A stretch of DNA of 64,000 nt from Euryodendron excelsum (Eukaryota > Streptophyta > Magnoliopsida > Ericales > Pentaphylacaceae). The notes under the pieces were generated by a model. It saw nothing but the letters and a program-made list of their open reading frames with translations. It was not told the origin of the DNA and did no database searches. The DNA lies in contig CM065386.1 of NCBI GenBank assembly GCA_033060915.1, forward strand, positions 9,548,501-9,612,500. The letters are read 5' to 3'. The position numbers and the translations under genes are program-made. This document shows, in pieces, positions 12,301-24,700 of this stretch. The first letter of the stretch is position 1. Each line of letters begins with the position of its first letter.

Positions 12301-12499
12301 GTGACCAGTAATATAAGAATTTCTTCGCATGAGAAAGCCGGCCTCTTTGCCTCAGCTGAAACAGAGAAGGGTGGGGCTATATGTTCATATACACATAAAT
12401 ATGTACATATATATATAGAGAGAGAGTGAAGAGAGAGGGAGGGTTTGATAAATGCGAACCTCCGCAGATGTAGCTCACTGGTTCCGGTTGAGGATCCAT
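9333..12499 (-). CDS. NRPB12: RNA polymerase I/II/III shared subunit RPABC4 (RPB12)
   Basis: Three coding exons on the minus strand, 12460-12499, 11689-11781 and 9333-9355, join in phase to 156 bases, a 51-residue protein, which is the family's usual length. It starts [13 protein letters not shown] and continues [31 protein letters not shown] and IVQYEAR-stop. The two CxxC-type pairs (C-G-G/DC and CREC) form the single zinc site of this small subunit, which is shared by all nuclear RNA polymerases. The start ATG is preceded by a likely 5' UTR intron (acceptor ACAG at about 12520-12523). The last intron is about 2.3 kb and the final coding exon is only 23 bases. A (CT)n/(GA)n run and TA-rich tracts lie in the introns (about 12088-12108 and 12404-12440). 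Confidence 0.92.
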
Positions 12500-12523
12500 A
12501 AATGATGAAATTCAGGGCCCTGT

Positions 12524-15500
12524 GAGGACAACCAAAGAAAACAAGTAAGGAAATAGTAATAATTCAAAAGAAATTTTTGGCCACAGAGATTCGAAGACGA
12601 AGGTTAGCGCAATTCATACTACGATATTGAAGAAGATATCTGAAAATTAGATGAAATTGCTGACCTTTTCGTAAGAGAGAGACTGAAAGCAAGGCTTAGG
12701 GCTGCGCAATGCATACCATGTTACCATCAGTGATTTGGATTTTAAAGGGGAGGGAAGGAGAGGACCGGCGTGGTGGTCACGTGACCGGTCCAGTAGGAGT
12801 CCCCCTTTATTTTAATTTTTTTTTACTTGAGTATGTACATCCCCATAGAAAATAAGAAAGTTAAATTTTTTTTAAAAAAAATTATTAAAGACCAAAAAAA
12901 AAAAAAAAGTAAAAAAACTGGTAACAAAACCTCGCCTTGGTGAATCATGAGGGCATCCAAACAACAATAAAAAAAACTAGTAACAAAACCAGGCCTTAGT
13001 GAATCATGAGGGCATCCAAACAGCCAAAAAAAGTGTAGCATTACAGTTATCTCATCGTTTTAAAAAGATATTCTATGTGATTTTGTTATTTAAAGTGGAT
13101 TGTGTATTTCACAATAAATTATTATGAAATTTTCCCAACCATTTATTAGTCAAAAGGAAAGTATTGAGGTACACTATTAGCTTTAAAAAAACTTTGATTT
13201 GCAATTATAACAGTACTTAATCATCCTATAATGCTAACACGGTGTGATAGTCACTTCGAATATTTACATAATTATACGAGGGGTCTCGTAAACTTGGACC
13301 TCATTTTAGGCCTCTTTCTTTGGATTGCCCATTGCCAGATAAATTTTTTTTAAATATGCAAAATTGCCCTGCCAATGAAACTTCCCCAATGGGTTTCAAA
13401 AGACAACTTCTATTCACACAATTCAAGCCAAGGTGTAATTCAACATTTGCATTTGTTCAAACAGAAATGCTTAGTAGAACCCAGTACCAGTCTTTTAAGG
13501 TCCAATCTAATCTCACATAACCATGACATGAGCCAGAATTTCCGGATTACATTTCTCAATATTAACATGCAGTTCCTGGCTTACACTGCCACTAAGAACT
13601 ATAATACCAAGTAGCAGACATGATAATTTTGTTTTCAAACTTCTTACAACACTTTCCTTAGCAGATGAAGCCTCAAAATTCGAGTGTTTGAATCCACCAG
13701 GACCGCACGAGCCTACCAGATATCAATTTCGATACCATAACTGCTTAACTGGGGTGGAGAATATCAAACAATCTACAACAATTCAGCTCTTATTTCAAAC
13801 CTGTAAACAGAAGTGAGCTTAGCACGCTTACATACAAACTACATTGCATTCCCATATAAAAAGAACGCCTTGGATGAATAAAATGAAAGGGCAATAATTT
13901 TAGTCGGGTCCTGGAACCAATAGATACACGAGAAAATTTGGTGGAGAATTTAAGACAACAAAAAATTTTGAATCAGCATCACACTTGAATAACATAGCAA
14001 GATCAATTTTTCCAAAGTCTACTCATCTAAGCACAAAACAGCAAAAACTGTTTCTGAAATTTTCAAGGTGGTCCTGATGGAAACCATAATAAAATAGCAT
14101 AATTTTTTCATCTCACGGGAAATATAACACCAACCACATTTGAGCCAAAAATAAAAATGTCCAAATCCACACACTATCTCCAAAACGCTCACTAGCAACT
14201 ATAGCTACATAATTGCAGACAAAGAATTCAATGAAAGAACATGAATACTATGTTATCTAGAGAAACAACTAAACTGCTTCAGTTTCATGGTGTCTCAAAA
14301 CATAATTAACACCACTAGTTGCAGTGCCAATAAGCCAATAAAACATTTTCATCTGTCCAACTATTGAGCCAAAATGAAGATGAAATCAACCTCATTGAAT
14401 ACCCGGTGCATAATTATTACTGCTCCCAAAAAAAAAAAATAAGGAAAAGAAAAAAGAGGAGGAAGAAGAAGAAGAAGCTTTTTAACTCAATGGTAAGAAC
14501 GTTCAGCTTTTCTTGAGTCCAAGTAAGCACTAGGAATAACAGAATGCCATCTTTGTCTTGAAAGCAGAGGCCACAATGAGAAAGCAACCAATTGAGCTTC
14601 ACAAATTGCTTTCACCACAGAATGACCTGGAAACCATTCACATGAAGTGGGGCAGGACGCAACTGTTACTGCAAAGAAAAAAATTGTCATGAGGAAGAGC
14701 AACATTTCATTAATAACTCAATGAAATTTGATTGGCACTAATAGCAATTTGGATGTATTTTTCAATCTATTGCAACTTGAGAGTAAGTTTCCCTGAAGTT
14801 TGGTATACAAAAAGAAGTGGATGGATATTGCAGCCAAGGCAAGCAATACACTAGATTGAGGTGGTAATTCATATTCCTGCATTAATCTTTTCCCATACAG
14901 ATAGTTCCACTCATCAAAAAAAACCCCATTGTTTATTGCGTTAGCTGTGTGGGAAATAATGATATATAATGACTCTTCAGGAACACGCAAGATGCAAAAT
15001 TTACTGTTTACAACAAACGATGAAGCTATCAGACAAACTGCTATAAAATAGGAAACTGCAAAAAATATAAATATAACCCCGTCAACCAAAATCTCAGCCA
15101 CTCAGCAATTCTTGAATGCCATTACTGGAAGCTCCCCCACCCCTCTTTTCTCACGATGAGGGGATCAGTTGATAGGTATACATGCAAACACATCTCTCTA
15201 ATTCAGAGAAAAATGTTAACAAATCAAACCCATATCATCTCACAACACCAGGATGTTAATACCATGCCATCAGATTGGAAATTGGCGGGTCTAAGCTTTA
15301 TCCTTTAATCACAGCGTAAGGGCACAAAGCCATCTCCGTTGTACGAAAATATCTTCCTGACACAAAACTATTAGTTCACAAAATATAGGAACGTAAAGTT
15401 TACAACAGCAGAAATCATAAATCCATCGCTCTCTCACAATGCAGAGGATATGAGCTTCAGACTTGGAAACAGCTAGCCAGCTGAACCATAGGGAAGCCAG

Positions 15501-15779
15501 CCCAAATTTTCCAGCCGACCTAGAAGTTAATAGGGTAAATCTTCTTTCTTAACAGTATTCTTAGTTAGTCCTAGGAAGTGGTACCTTTTCTTAATTGAAG
15601 TAATTGAGAAAGATAGTGTGAGAGAACTTTTTAACATTCCACAGATAATAGCTCATTAAGGAAAATTACGCTGTCAAATACATAAGAATATGGTTGGTTC
15701 ATAACGAATTGTAACATGAGGCTATGGGAATGGATGAAAACAATTACCTGTTGCCAATACACTGGATTGGGACTCAAAT
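12524..15779. other. Upstream of NRPB12 and 3' flank of ILP1, no gene
   Basis: The part nearest NRPB12 (to about 12760) is its leader and promoter. The rest is AT-rich with a tandem repeat (listed separately) and no credible frame. Sequence just downstream of the ILP1 stop looks like a 3' UTR with its own intron: donor CAG|GTAATTG on the minus strand near 15748 and a possible acceptor near 15357. Confidence 0.4.
12911..13026. repeat. Two-unit tandem repeat, 59 bp period
   Basis: The words ACTGGTAACAAAACC and TGAATCATGAGGGCATCCAA recur 59 bases later with a few substitutions. Both units begin in an A-run. An open frame on the minus strand across it is only a product of the repeat. Confidence 0.75.
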
Positions 15780-18700
15780 TCAGCTTTGCCCATGGCCTTT
15801 GCTGAAGGAGTGGTGTGCCAGAAGTCTCCGACTAGGAGTTAGACAATCATCCTGTCAGAAATCATGACAGGTTATGTCATCCAGAATTTTCACATCTGAG
15901 TGCACAGTTGATGAGTGAGAAAAGAAGACACTTAAGGAGCACTGAAGAATCTAAACTACGCTGATATAACCAACCCCAACATAGTCAGAGAACAGGACTT
16001 CAAGATCGAATTATCACCAGCAGAAATAGCGTAGGGGAAAAAGGCAACATAGTTTATGCCTAGCAGAAGTATGTTCACTTGAAAATAGCTGTGCAGTTAT
16101 GCATGGTTGACTTGATAGTCCAACAAGATATTTTGGATGTGCACTCATTTCTTCTTTGTAATCAAGCCAGGTCCTACGTTCTAGGAAATATGGATTTTCA
16201 GAAACTAGAAATGAAAATATTCGAGGACAATGCAAGAAACAACCAAAGAAAGATTAAGCTGGAAAACAAAACACCTTGTATAGAGAAGCAGCTGATTCAG
16301 ATTCAACAGTTTGGATTGGGACGTGTCCAAGTGATTGGAAGACATCCAAGGCATCTAGAGTCAGCTGCCAACCACAAAGAGCTATAGCACTAGCACTGGA
16401 ACTGGAACCACTGCTACTACTACAGCCTGCTGCAGCAACATTACCATTCACCCAAGGACAGAAGTAATTGTGATGCCTAATTGGGTCAAACTCAACAGCT
16501 TCTTCATAGTTGCTTTCTCCATTTGGAAGCCCTGAAAAACATTTCTTGTCATAATAAAATCTGAATGATGAAACTGCAGAGGTTGTAATAAAACGAAAGA
16601 AATTTGCAAACCGAAACTAATGAAGCTGGGTGACTTGATATCCGAAAGCAAAATAAGTTAACATTAATCCTCATCAAAATGAAAGAAATAAATGTGACAT
16701 ATCCACATGCTAGCAACCCAAGTGACTACAGGTCAACTGATGGCCAGACAAGACAGAACAGGTCACTATAATTTCCATTTTTCAACCTTACAACCTTCTG
16801 GTTGGAACATCAGCAAACCAAAGCCAATAAGAATGCAAGATCCAACTAGTTTGATGTAGTACAGGGTTTACTTAAACTTTATTTATTTTATGTTTTTCGG
16901 ATTAGTTTAGGTTGTTGTATTTTCTAGTTTATGATTTGGGGTTGTCCACATCAACTTAATGGTCCACACTTAAGCAAAGGGGAGCTAGGATTCCTATTTT
17001 CAAAGTCGGCTAATTTTGATAAAAATTGTAGGTTGTTCAGCTGCTGCTCTCTCTCCTCTTAGATTTCCTTGTTGTTTAACTCCTTCCCCGCTCTCACTTT
17101 CTCCCCTGCTGTTTAACACCCTTCTTATCTGTGTTCTCTTTTTCCTCCTCTGGTTGCGCTCGCTTTTCCCTGTGCTCTGTTTCTTCTCCTTTCTCTTCCT
17201 TTTCTCTCTCTGTTTACTTTGTTCTCCCCGTGCGCTGTTTGACTGGGAAGTACTGGAATTGTCTGAGTCTCTCAGACAGCCCATCATTCACTCCATTGTT
17301 TCATATTAGCTTGCCTACACCACTATGGTAAGACCATTCACCTCTTTTTGCCTAGGTTGCACAGTTTCTTCCCTTGAAAACTCATCCGGCTCTAACCAGT
17401 CACTTCAGTTAACACTTTGCTTGGTGCCCCACAGGTTTGAATGCAAACTTTTGTCCAAGTGGTGAGCTACTTGACTTGTCACTTAACAGTGGCTAAATTG
17501 AGTTGTTCAAGTGTTTATTTTCTTTTCTTTTTCCCGTTCATTGTCTTCGCAAATTGCGTGGCTGTTTATTGTCTTCATGCATTCCATTGTTTGGAAGGTA
17601 TACCTGCTAGATTTTGGGTGTCTGGCCCTTGTTTCCTAGAGTTATCCAAAACAAAATCATGGTGAATCACCAGTAAACCTAGGGCTGCATAATAGTCGTG
17701 CAAACACTAATACCATGTTACATTCCAGACCCACAATATTAGGTCAAGCCAAAAATTTTAACCAGGTTAATCCTTCATATAAATCATATCAAACGAATGT
17801 CAGGTTGGCCAGTTTCAATCAAGCACAAATGTAAAGGCAACCAGTTTTACTACAAAAAGAGGTCAAAATACATAGAAGGGTAATGCCACACAAATAGAAA
17901 AATTCATACAGAATTTATCACCAAAATGATGTGATTAAATAAGAGTCATTCACTTAAAAATATAACACCCATCATGGTGGCTCTTATTCATAAAAATGTC
18001 ACTGCCACATCATTCTGGTGGAATTTTCTGTACAAATTTTCTGGAAGAATAGCATTTTCCTAAATACAAACAGGACAAGTGGCAGAGTTGTGATCATGAG
18101 GGACTAGAATTGTCATGATAGTAATTTTCCTCTCATGAAATATCTTCCACACTTCAACCTACCAGAAAACTTGCTACATTAGCATGGACAATACCAGTAA
18201 TTGTAACTCACCACGAACAGACCCAAAGAACTAAAAGCGAGACTTATTCCCTGGCCTACCCCAAAAAAATAAATAGATAACACTACTCTTTACTAACAGG
18301 GCCACACAAATTGTTCTTGGCTTCCATAACTTTCCATATTTGTCCAACGGTCACTAGCAATAAGATCAAAAATATCCCTTCAAGGTTCATGGATATGTTT
18401 TTATTATTTTGGCCAGGTAAGATAAAGCTTAGGAGTTTACCCTTCCATTATGTCACGGGCTGGCAGGCCGGGCACCACACGGTGACACTAAATGCGACCC
18501 GCCATGATCATACGCAGCGGAATACACCCGTGAGGCGACTATGCTCCAAGCAATAGTCCCGCCAAACTCAAACACCAAGGCATAAGATTATGCGCTTGTC
18601 CAGGATCCATCCGTAATGCGCCGCATAACTCTTTAAGCACGGACCTCTGATGCTCAAGCCATAAGGCAACCCAAGCTATAGGCGATAGCAACGCCATATT

Positions 18701-21700
18701 CAAATGCGTGCACGCACGGCAAGCAATGTGCTTAGCACCAGTCCCTCGAAACACAAGCCAGATGGCCATGTGCAACTAGACATGCGCGCGTCAGCCAAGC
18801 ATCACCTGTTAGGCGCGACGCCTCCATCCTTGAAGCTCTTAGCGCCCCGCATCAAGGTTGTCCACAAGGAAGGCACCACCGAATAGCGACTGTTAAGCCC
18901 ACAGCATAGTGCCCCGCGACACCAATGCTAGCCAAACCAAGCGGCCGTGTGCACAAGCGTGAACCCAATGCGCAAGTGCACACGAGACACACGGCATGCA
19001 AGTATGCACACCGAGGTCCAATCCGTCATGGACATAAGCCCCACCACTTTATAATTATGGCGTAGCGGGTGCGAATGCCACAACCCCATCCTCGACGCTA
19101 ATGCCCAACATTTGCCCCACCGGGCACAATGCCGCCCATGTAGCCCCTTGACTAACATGAGAACTGCAGCCACGTGCCACAGCCGGCCCCCAAGTCTCGC
19201 CCACTCCCTTGGGGGACTCACTTGAATGCTGTCCCTTTCGGTAGCACCAGGGGGTGGTAGAGTCAACACCATGCCCCCCCTTATAATAGCATTCTGAGCC
19301 ATCTCCAAACTGATAGGAAGAAACATCCTACCCCCTCGAGGAGTCATAATCCATAAATCCAATAAATATGGAAAATACAAATTACGAGATTGCCATGCCA
19401 CTGGCCAATCATGCTCAGACATGCCCCACGCCAAGGTCCCTCGCGGCCCTCGACGTGCCACGGGTGGCAACCCGTGACATTCTCCACCACTTCAACCATC
19501 ATCGTCCTCGATGATGCCAAAGCCCAGTGCCAACTCTTGGCACACGCCACAACTAGTGCCAACTCCTGACACTCTCCACCACTCGAGCAATCAACGCCCT
19601 CGTCGATGCCAAGCATAACGCTGAATGCGGTAGTGCTCATATGCCCCCACGATGAGTTTCCACCACTCCTCGCAGACCAACACCTCCGTGCTGATTGCCT
19701 ACAAATCCGGTCGCCACCAAATCTGCCCCCACAGCTACTCGAAGCAAAGGTTCGCCCAGACTCTCATGCTGAACTCGGCAAAGCAAAATAAGGCACCTTT
19801 TCCACCACATAAAGCAAGCACAACTCCTCTGAGCAAGTGCCCCGTACCATATTGCTCCATCCGTCGGCAATATGTACCTGAATAAGCGCTGTCCGTCGCG
19901 CACAAACGAAAGGCGTGCATTGGCCGTCATGCACCCTCCACCACTTCGAGGTGTCGATGCCCCCATCGACGAGCACTCCGCGTGCATCCTCTACACAAAC
20001 TCCGCAGCTGAACCCACAAAAGTTCACTCGACATCAGAATTCACCCTGTGCACGACCCAAAGGCGCCCTCGCGACAACCTGTGGTTCTGTCCCACACTAG
20101 TTCCCATCTGACCGGCACTCCCACCGGATGCAAGCCCGTCTGCACTGTCAAAGTAAACGCTGCCCACTGGCAAACGGTTCCAACTGTTGAAGTTTCCACG
20201 ATGTTGCTCCAGTACCTCAGTCGTTAGACCTTCACCCGAAGACAACCCACACTGTTCCAGTACCTCAGCTCTTCAGCCTTCACCCGAAATCAGTTTGCAA
20301 AGCTCCAGTGTCTGATCCTCTGATCTTCACTCGAAGTCTGCCCCACATGCAGCTTTAGTGCCTGATCCTCTGATCTTCACCCGAAGTCTGCCCACAATGC
20401 AACTCCAGTGCCTGATCCTCTGATCTTCACCCGAAGTTTGCCCACAAAATGCCTCCCTCCGCCGGAGGACTTAATGTCTTGATGAACCCTCGCTACACGG
20501 TGCTCTCTAGCAACGATGAACTCCTCCGAGTCATCTGGCATCCACTAGCCAACATGTATCACAACGAGGCAAGACCACTCAAAAATGTTTTTAACAAAAC
20601 ACGCTCTTCACAAATGCCAACAGCCAAGCGCAGAAACGAGCACAATCCACTAAGCGAGCACGAAGCCAACAAAGTAACCATGCAATAATACGAGCAAAGC
20701 TGCCAACGGTTTTGGCCAACTCAAGGGTCAAATGAAGGCAAGCAAATCCCCACAACACGAAGCAAGTCCTTTCGCACAAGCTCACATACTGCAGAAATAT
20801 CCCACCAATCCAACAAAGCAGCACTATTATGCACTACAAAGTCGGTCCTATGCACATCCTTAAGAAGGCCTGCTGCACTGTGCACCACGACCACAATCAA
20901 AGGACCGAGCGCGCGTCCAAAGCTTGTTGAAGCGGCCACTTTAAGAAGGTACCAAAGGGGTTCAAACAGCAACCAAGTCCACTGATACCATAAGATTTTA
21001 GCCCACATAGACTGGAAAACTGCTAGCTCGGGCCACCAATCCATTCGTCACAAGATGGAATGAAACTCGCTCCACCGATAAACCTGACAACCAACAATTT
21101 GAAGCAAACAACCCACTGGGAGAAGTCCACCACAACTGAAGAGTATGTCCACACGGATAAGAGAAGCAACACCCAATTAATGTACACCACGGATGGTTAG
21201 TGCTCTGATACCAACTGTCACGGGCTGGCAGGCCGGGCACCACACGGTGACACTAAATGCGACCCGCCATGATCATACGCAGCGGAATACACCCGTGAGG
21301 CGACTATGCTCCAAGCAATAGTCCCGCCAAACTCAAACACCAAGGCATAAGATTATGCGCTTGTCCAGGATCCATCCGTAATGCGCCGCATAACTCTTTA
21401 AGCACGGACCTCTGATGCTCAAGCCATAAGGCAACCCAAGCTATAGGCGATAGCAACGCCATATTCAAATGCGTGCACGCACGGCAAGCAATGTGCTTAG
21501 CACCAGTCCCTCGAAAAACACAAGCCAGATGGCCATGTGCAACTAGACATGCGCGCGTCAGCCAAGCATCACCTGTTAGGCGCGACGCCTCCATCCTTGA
21601 AGCTCTTAGCGCCCCGCATCAAGGTTGTCCACAAGGAAGGCACCACCGAATAGCGACTGTTAAGCCCACAGCATAGTGCCCCGCGACACCAATGCTAGCC

Positions 21701-24700
21701 AAACCAAGCGGCCGTGTGCACAAGCGTGAACCCAATGCGCAAGTGCACACGAGACACACGGCATGCAAGTATGCACACCGAGGTCCAATCCGTCATGGAC
21801 ATAAGCCCCACCACTTTATAATTATGGCGTAGCGGGTGCGAATGCCACAACCCCATCCTCGACGCTAATGCCCAACATTTGCCCCACCGGGCACAATGCC
21901 GCCCATGTAGCCCCTTGACTAACATGAGAACTGCAGCCACGTGCCACAGCCGGCCCCCAAGTCTCGCCCACTCCCTTGGGGGACTCACTTGAATGCTGTC
22001 CCTTTCGGTAGCACCAGGGGGTGGTAGAGTCAACACCATGCCCCCCCTTATAATAGCATTCTGAGCCATCTCCAAACTGATAGGAAGAAACATCCTACCC
22101 CCTCGAGGAGTCATAATCCATAAATCCAATAAATATGGAAAATACAAATTACGAGATTGCCATGCCACTGGCCAATCATGCTCAGACATGCCCCACGCCA
22201 AGGTCCCTCGCGGCCCTCGACGTGCCACGGGTGGCAACCCGTGACACATTAGCATGCAACTACAATGTTGGTCTTTGGGATTTAAAGGGATGATGGTCCA
22301 TCTGTAGCTAGAACTAAGAATAGCTAATGGCCCTTCAAAATCAAAAGATGATGGTTCTTCTACAGCTAGAGCATACAAATACAACCAATTCTGTATTTCA
22401 TGGACCTTAAGTTAATGAAGCGCAATTATTGGCTTGGTAATAGATTGAACAAGGTTGAAAGATGATAAAATTAAGTCTCAAAGGCCACAAACAGTAAATT
22501 AAATTGGAACTAATCCTTTAACATTTATGTGAAAAAATATATATTTAGAGCAGTTCCAAATTCACGTTGGAGGGAAAGATGACTCCTAGGGTTTTGGAAT
22601 GTTGCCAGCTTTAAACATCTTGTGAATCAAAAGGTCATTTAATACCATCCAGACATTTTCCAAATTTTCACAACATCCCAATCCTTGACTTACTAGAGTG
22701 GACTTTCTTCAATAAATTTTTTTCAACAACAAAGTGGGGACTCTGCAATCTTGCATAACAATGGTAGCTTTTGTTGCCTAGGTGTTATCTTTGGATCTTC
22801 AACCTTTTTCATATATGCATATATTTTATATGTGTGCAAGAAAGAGAGACATTCACTCGTTAGAAAAACAATGAAAAAGAGTAACAGACAGGATTACCTA
22901 TCCCATTTGCCACAAAATAACCTGACTGAGGGTATGCACAGTCATTTGTAAGCGATGCCTTGCCACCCTGAGTCACTTCTTCCTTTGATGCTTCATAACC
23001 AGAGCATACAACGGCATTGCAAGAAAGAGAAGGATGGGCACTGTTCTCCTGAGGTAAAATGTTCATGTTACTGGTTTTCTCACCACTTTCAACAGATTCA
23101 GCCTTCATTGAACCAACAATCTTTGAGCCACTATCTGCCCTTCCTACAGACCCAAACATAAAATCTTGACTGTCACCATGAGGATCCTCCCGATCCATTT
23201 CTATAGGGACAAAATCACCCATTAGCCCAGGATCTGGACCAAATTCACCTGTTTGACCCTGATTTTCAGTGACTTCAGCAACTGGTTCCACATCACCAAC
23301 AACACTATCCGCTCTATGGACAGAAACATCAGTCCCACGGATTTCAGCTTCATGACTAGCACCCATTCCTACACTTCCTCCGCTAATGCCAAAGCTAGGG
23401 CCATCTCTCCCTTGAGCAGTCACGGTATCTGTGTTCAGTACTTCCTCACCATCATTTGTGCTGCTAACACCCATTTCACCCGTATTTCTCAGGGCAGCCG
23501 GACAGGTACTTTGTTGTGCTTGATTGCTGTAGTTCAATTCTGATGTATCATTCAAATCTGGATTCTGGAACACAGCTGTCGAGGGGAAATGGGCATTGTC
23601 AACATCACCACGATAGTTTTCAACACTTTCCACAGAATCATCATCTGCACTGTGACAGAATGTGTCCATTGCAATAACAGAGGAGACATGTGTCGAATCT
23701 CTAGTGGACTGGATACCGATAGTTAGTTCATTTCCCAGGTGGAAAGGATCAACTCTATGAGCATTTGTTTCTATGTCAAAACCCACTGAATTGCTAGGAC
23801 CAGCACCAGATGAATCTCTCCTATATGATGAAAGGTAAGTTTCAAAAGCACCAGAGTCACGGGCACGCTTTGAGGGGCCTGCTGAGTACTGTCTAGCATC
23901 ATCAACTTCATCACCATCACGGTCAATCACAGTTCCTTCAATGCTGTCTGCCTGCTGCATCATTAAATGTGGCCTGTCAACAGTACTTCCACCTTCATCC
24001 AAGTTCCGCTTACGTGTACTGGGACCTCGTGATTCATAAGAAGCTGCACGGTCACCAACCTCACTGCTGGAAGGCTGCCCGATTATTAGATCTCTACCCA
24101 TATTAGCATCTTGGTATTGTTCAGACATCATTGTCCTGTGCAATTGAGTAGAGGATAACCCACCACCCATAGTTAGATTTAAATCCACCCCAACATTTGA
24201 CCGTGATTTCCCCTCATCAGTTGTTGCAGCTTCATCATGGTCCTCAGTCTGCTCTTTATCCATACCATCAGTTGCAACCCATCCACTGATTCCACTAGCC
24301 GCACTTACTCCACGTGTCAATGCCATTTTCTTGCTTGTTTCAGGAATATCTATGCTATTGGGAGCAAAACGAGCAGGACGAAATACAGTCAGGAAGTCCC
24401 AGATTCTGACTGTTGCTCCACATAAGCTACAATCTAACAAAGGTGACCTTGATTCACATTTAGACTCCGGACCGAGTACTTCATTCTTTGGAGAATCTTT
24501 TGTGGCTGAAGCAGAGAATGCTTTCTTCCTAGGACCAGCATCTTGCAGATGACCATGGTCTCCAGTAGGACCAGTTGAACATCCATTCCTAGCTGATTGA
24601 GCAGAATGTTCTTCGCAGTCCTGAATATTTGGAAGCCATCTCGGTTCCCATCCACACAAACTTATTAGCTTCTGAGCCTAAAAATAAAAACTTCAAGAAA

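Larger units (their letters stand above)
18451..22246 (-). mobile_element. Complete non-autonomous LTR retrotransposon, 3.8 kb
   Basis: Two long direct repeats (18451-19479 and 21216-22246) begin TGTCACGGG and end CCCGTGACA and are flanked by the 5-base target-site duplication CATTA (18446-18450 and 22247-22251). On the minus strand a primer-binding site (TGGTATCAGAGC, plus 21202-21213) follows the 5' LTR after two bases, and a purine tract (GAAGTGGTGGAGAA, plus 19480-19493) precedes the 3' LTR. The element therefore reads on the minus strand, the same sense as the host gene ILP1. The 1.7 kb interior encodes no Gag, protease, reverse transcriptase or integrase that I can see, so it needs an autonomous partner. 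By eye the LTRs differ only by a two-base change in an A-run, which implies very recent insertion. It is richer in G+C and CpG than its surroundings. Confidence 0.93.

Noticed and set aside
14460..14530. tRNA-like D-arm word (AACTCAATGGTAAGAACG)
   Set aside because: No B box or acceptor pairing follows.
14718..15101. 127-codon minus-strand frame with hydrophobic stretches
   Set aside because: No family resemblance, lies in the ILP1 3' flank, and hydrophobicity follows AT-rich composition.
17000..17331. Overlapping frames of 66-97 codons on both strands
   Set aside because: Generated by a pyrimidine-rich tract inside an ILP1 intron.
18928..19470. 180-codon (and, at 21695-22384, 229-codon) minus-strand frames in the LTRs
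   Set aside because: They lie wholly or mostly in LTR sequence, show no domain, and are expected in GC-rich DNA with few stop codons.
20207..20450. CRISPR-like array
   Set aside because: Units are long and contiguous with no unique spacers, and they lie within a plant retrotransposon.
22860..22897. Read-through end of the long ILP1 exon (ending in CYSFSLFF)
   Set aside because: A good donor at 22897/22898 joins in phase to the exon at 16531, restoring the conserved family sequence.
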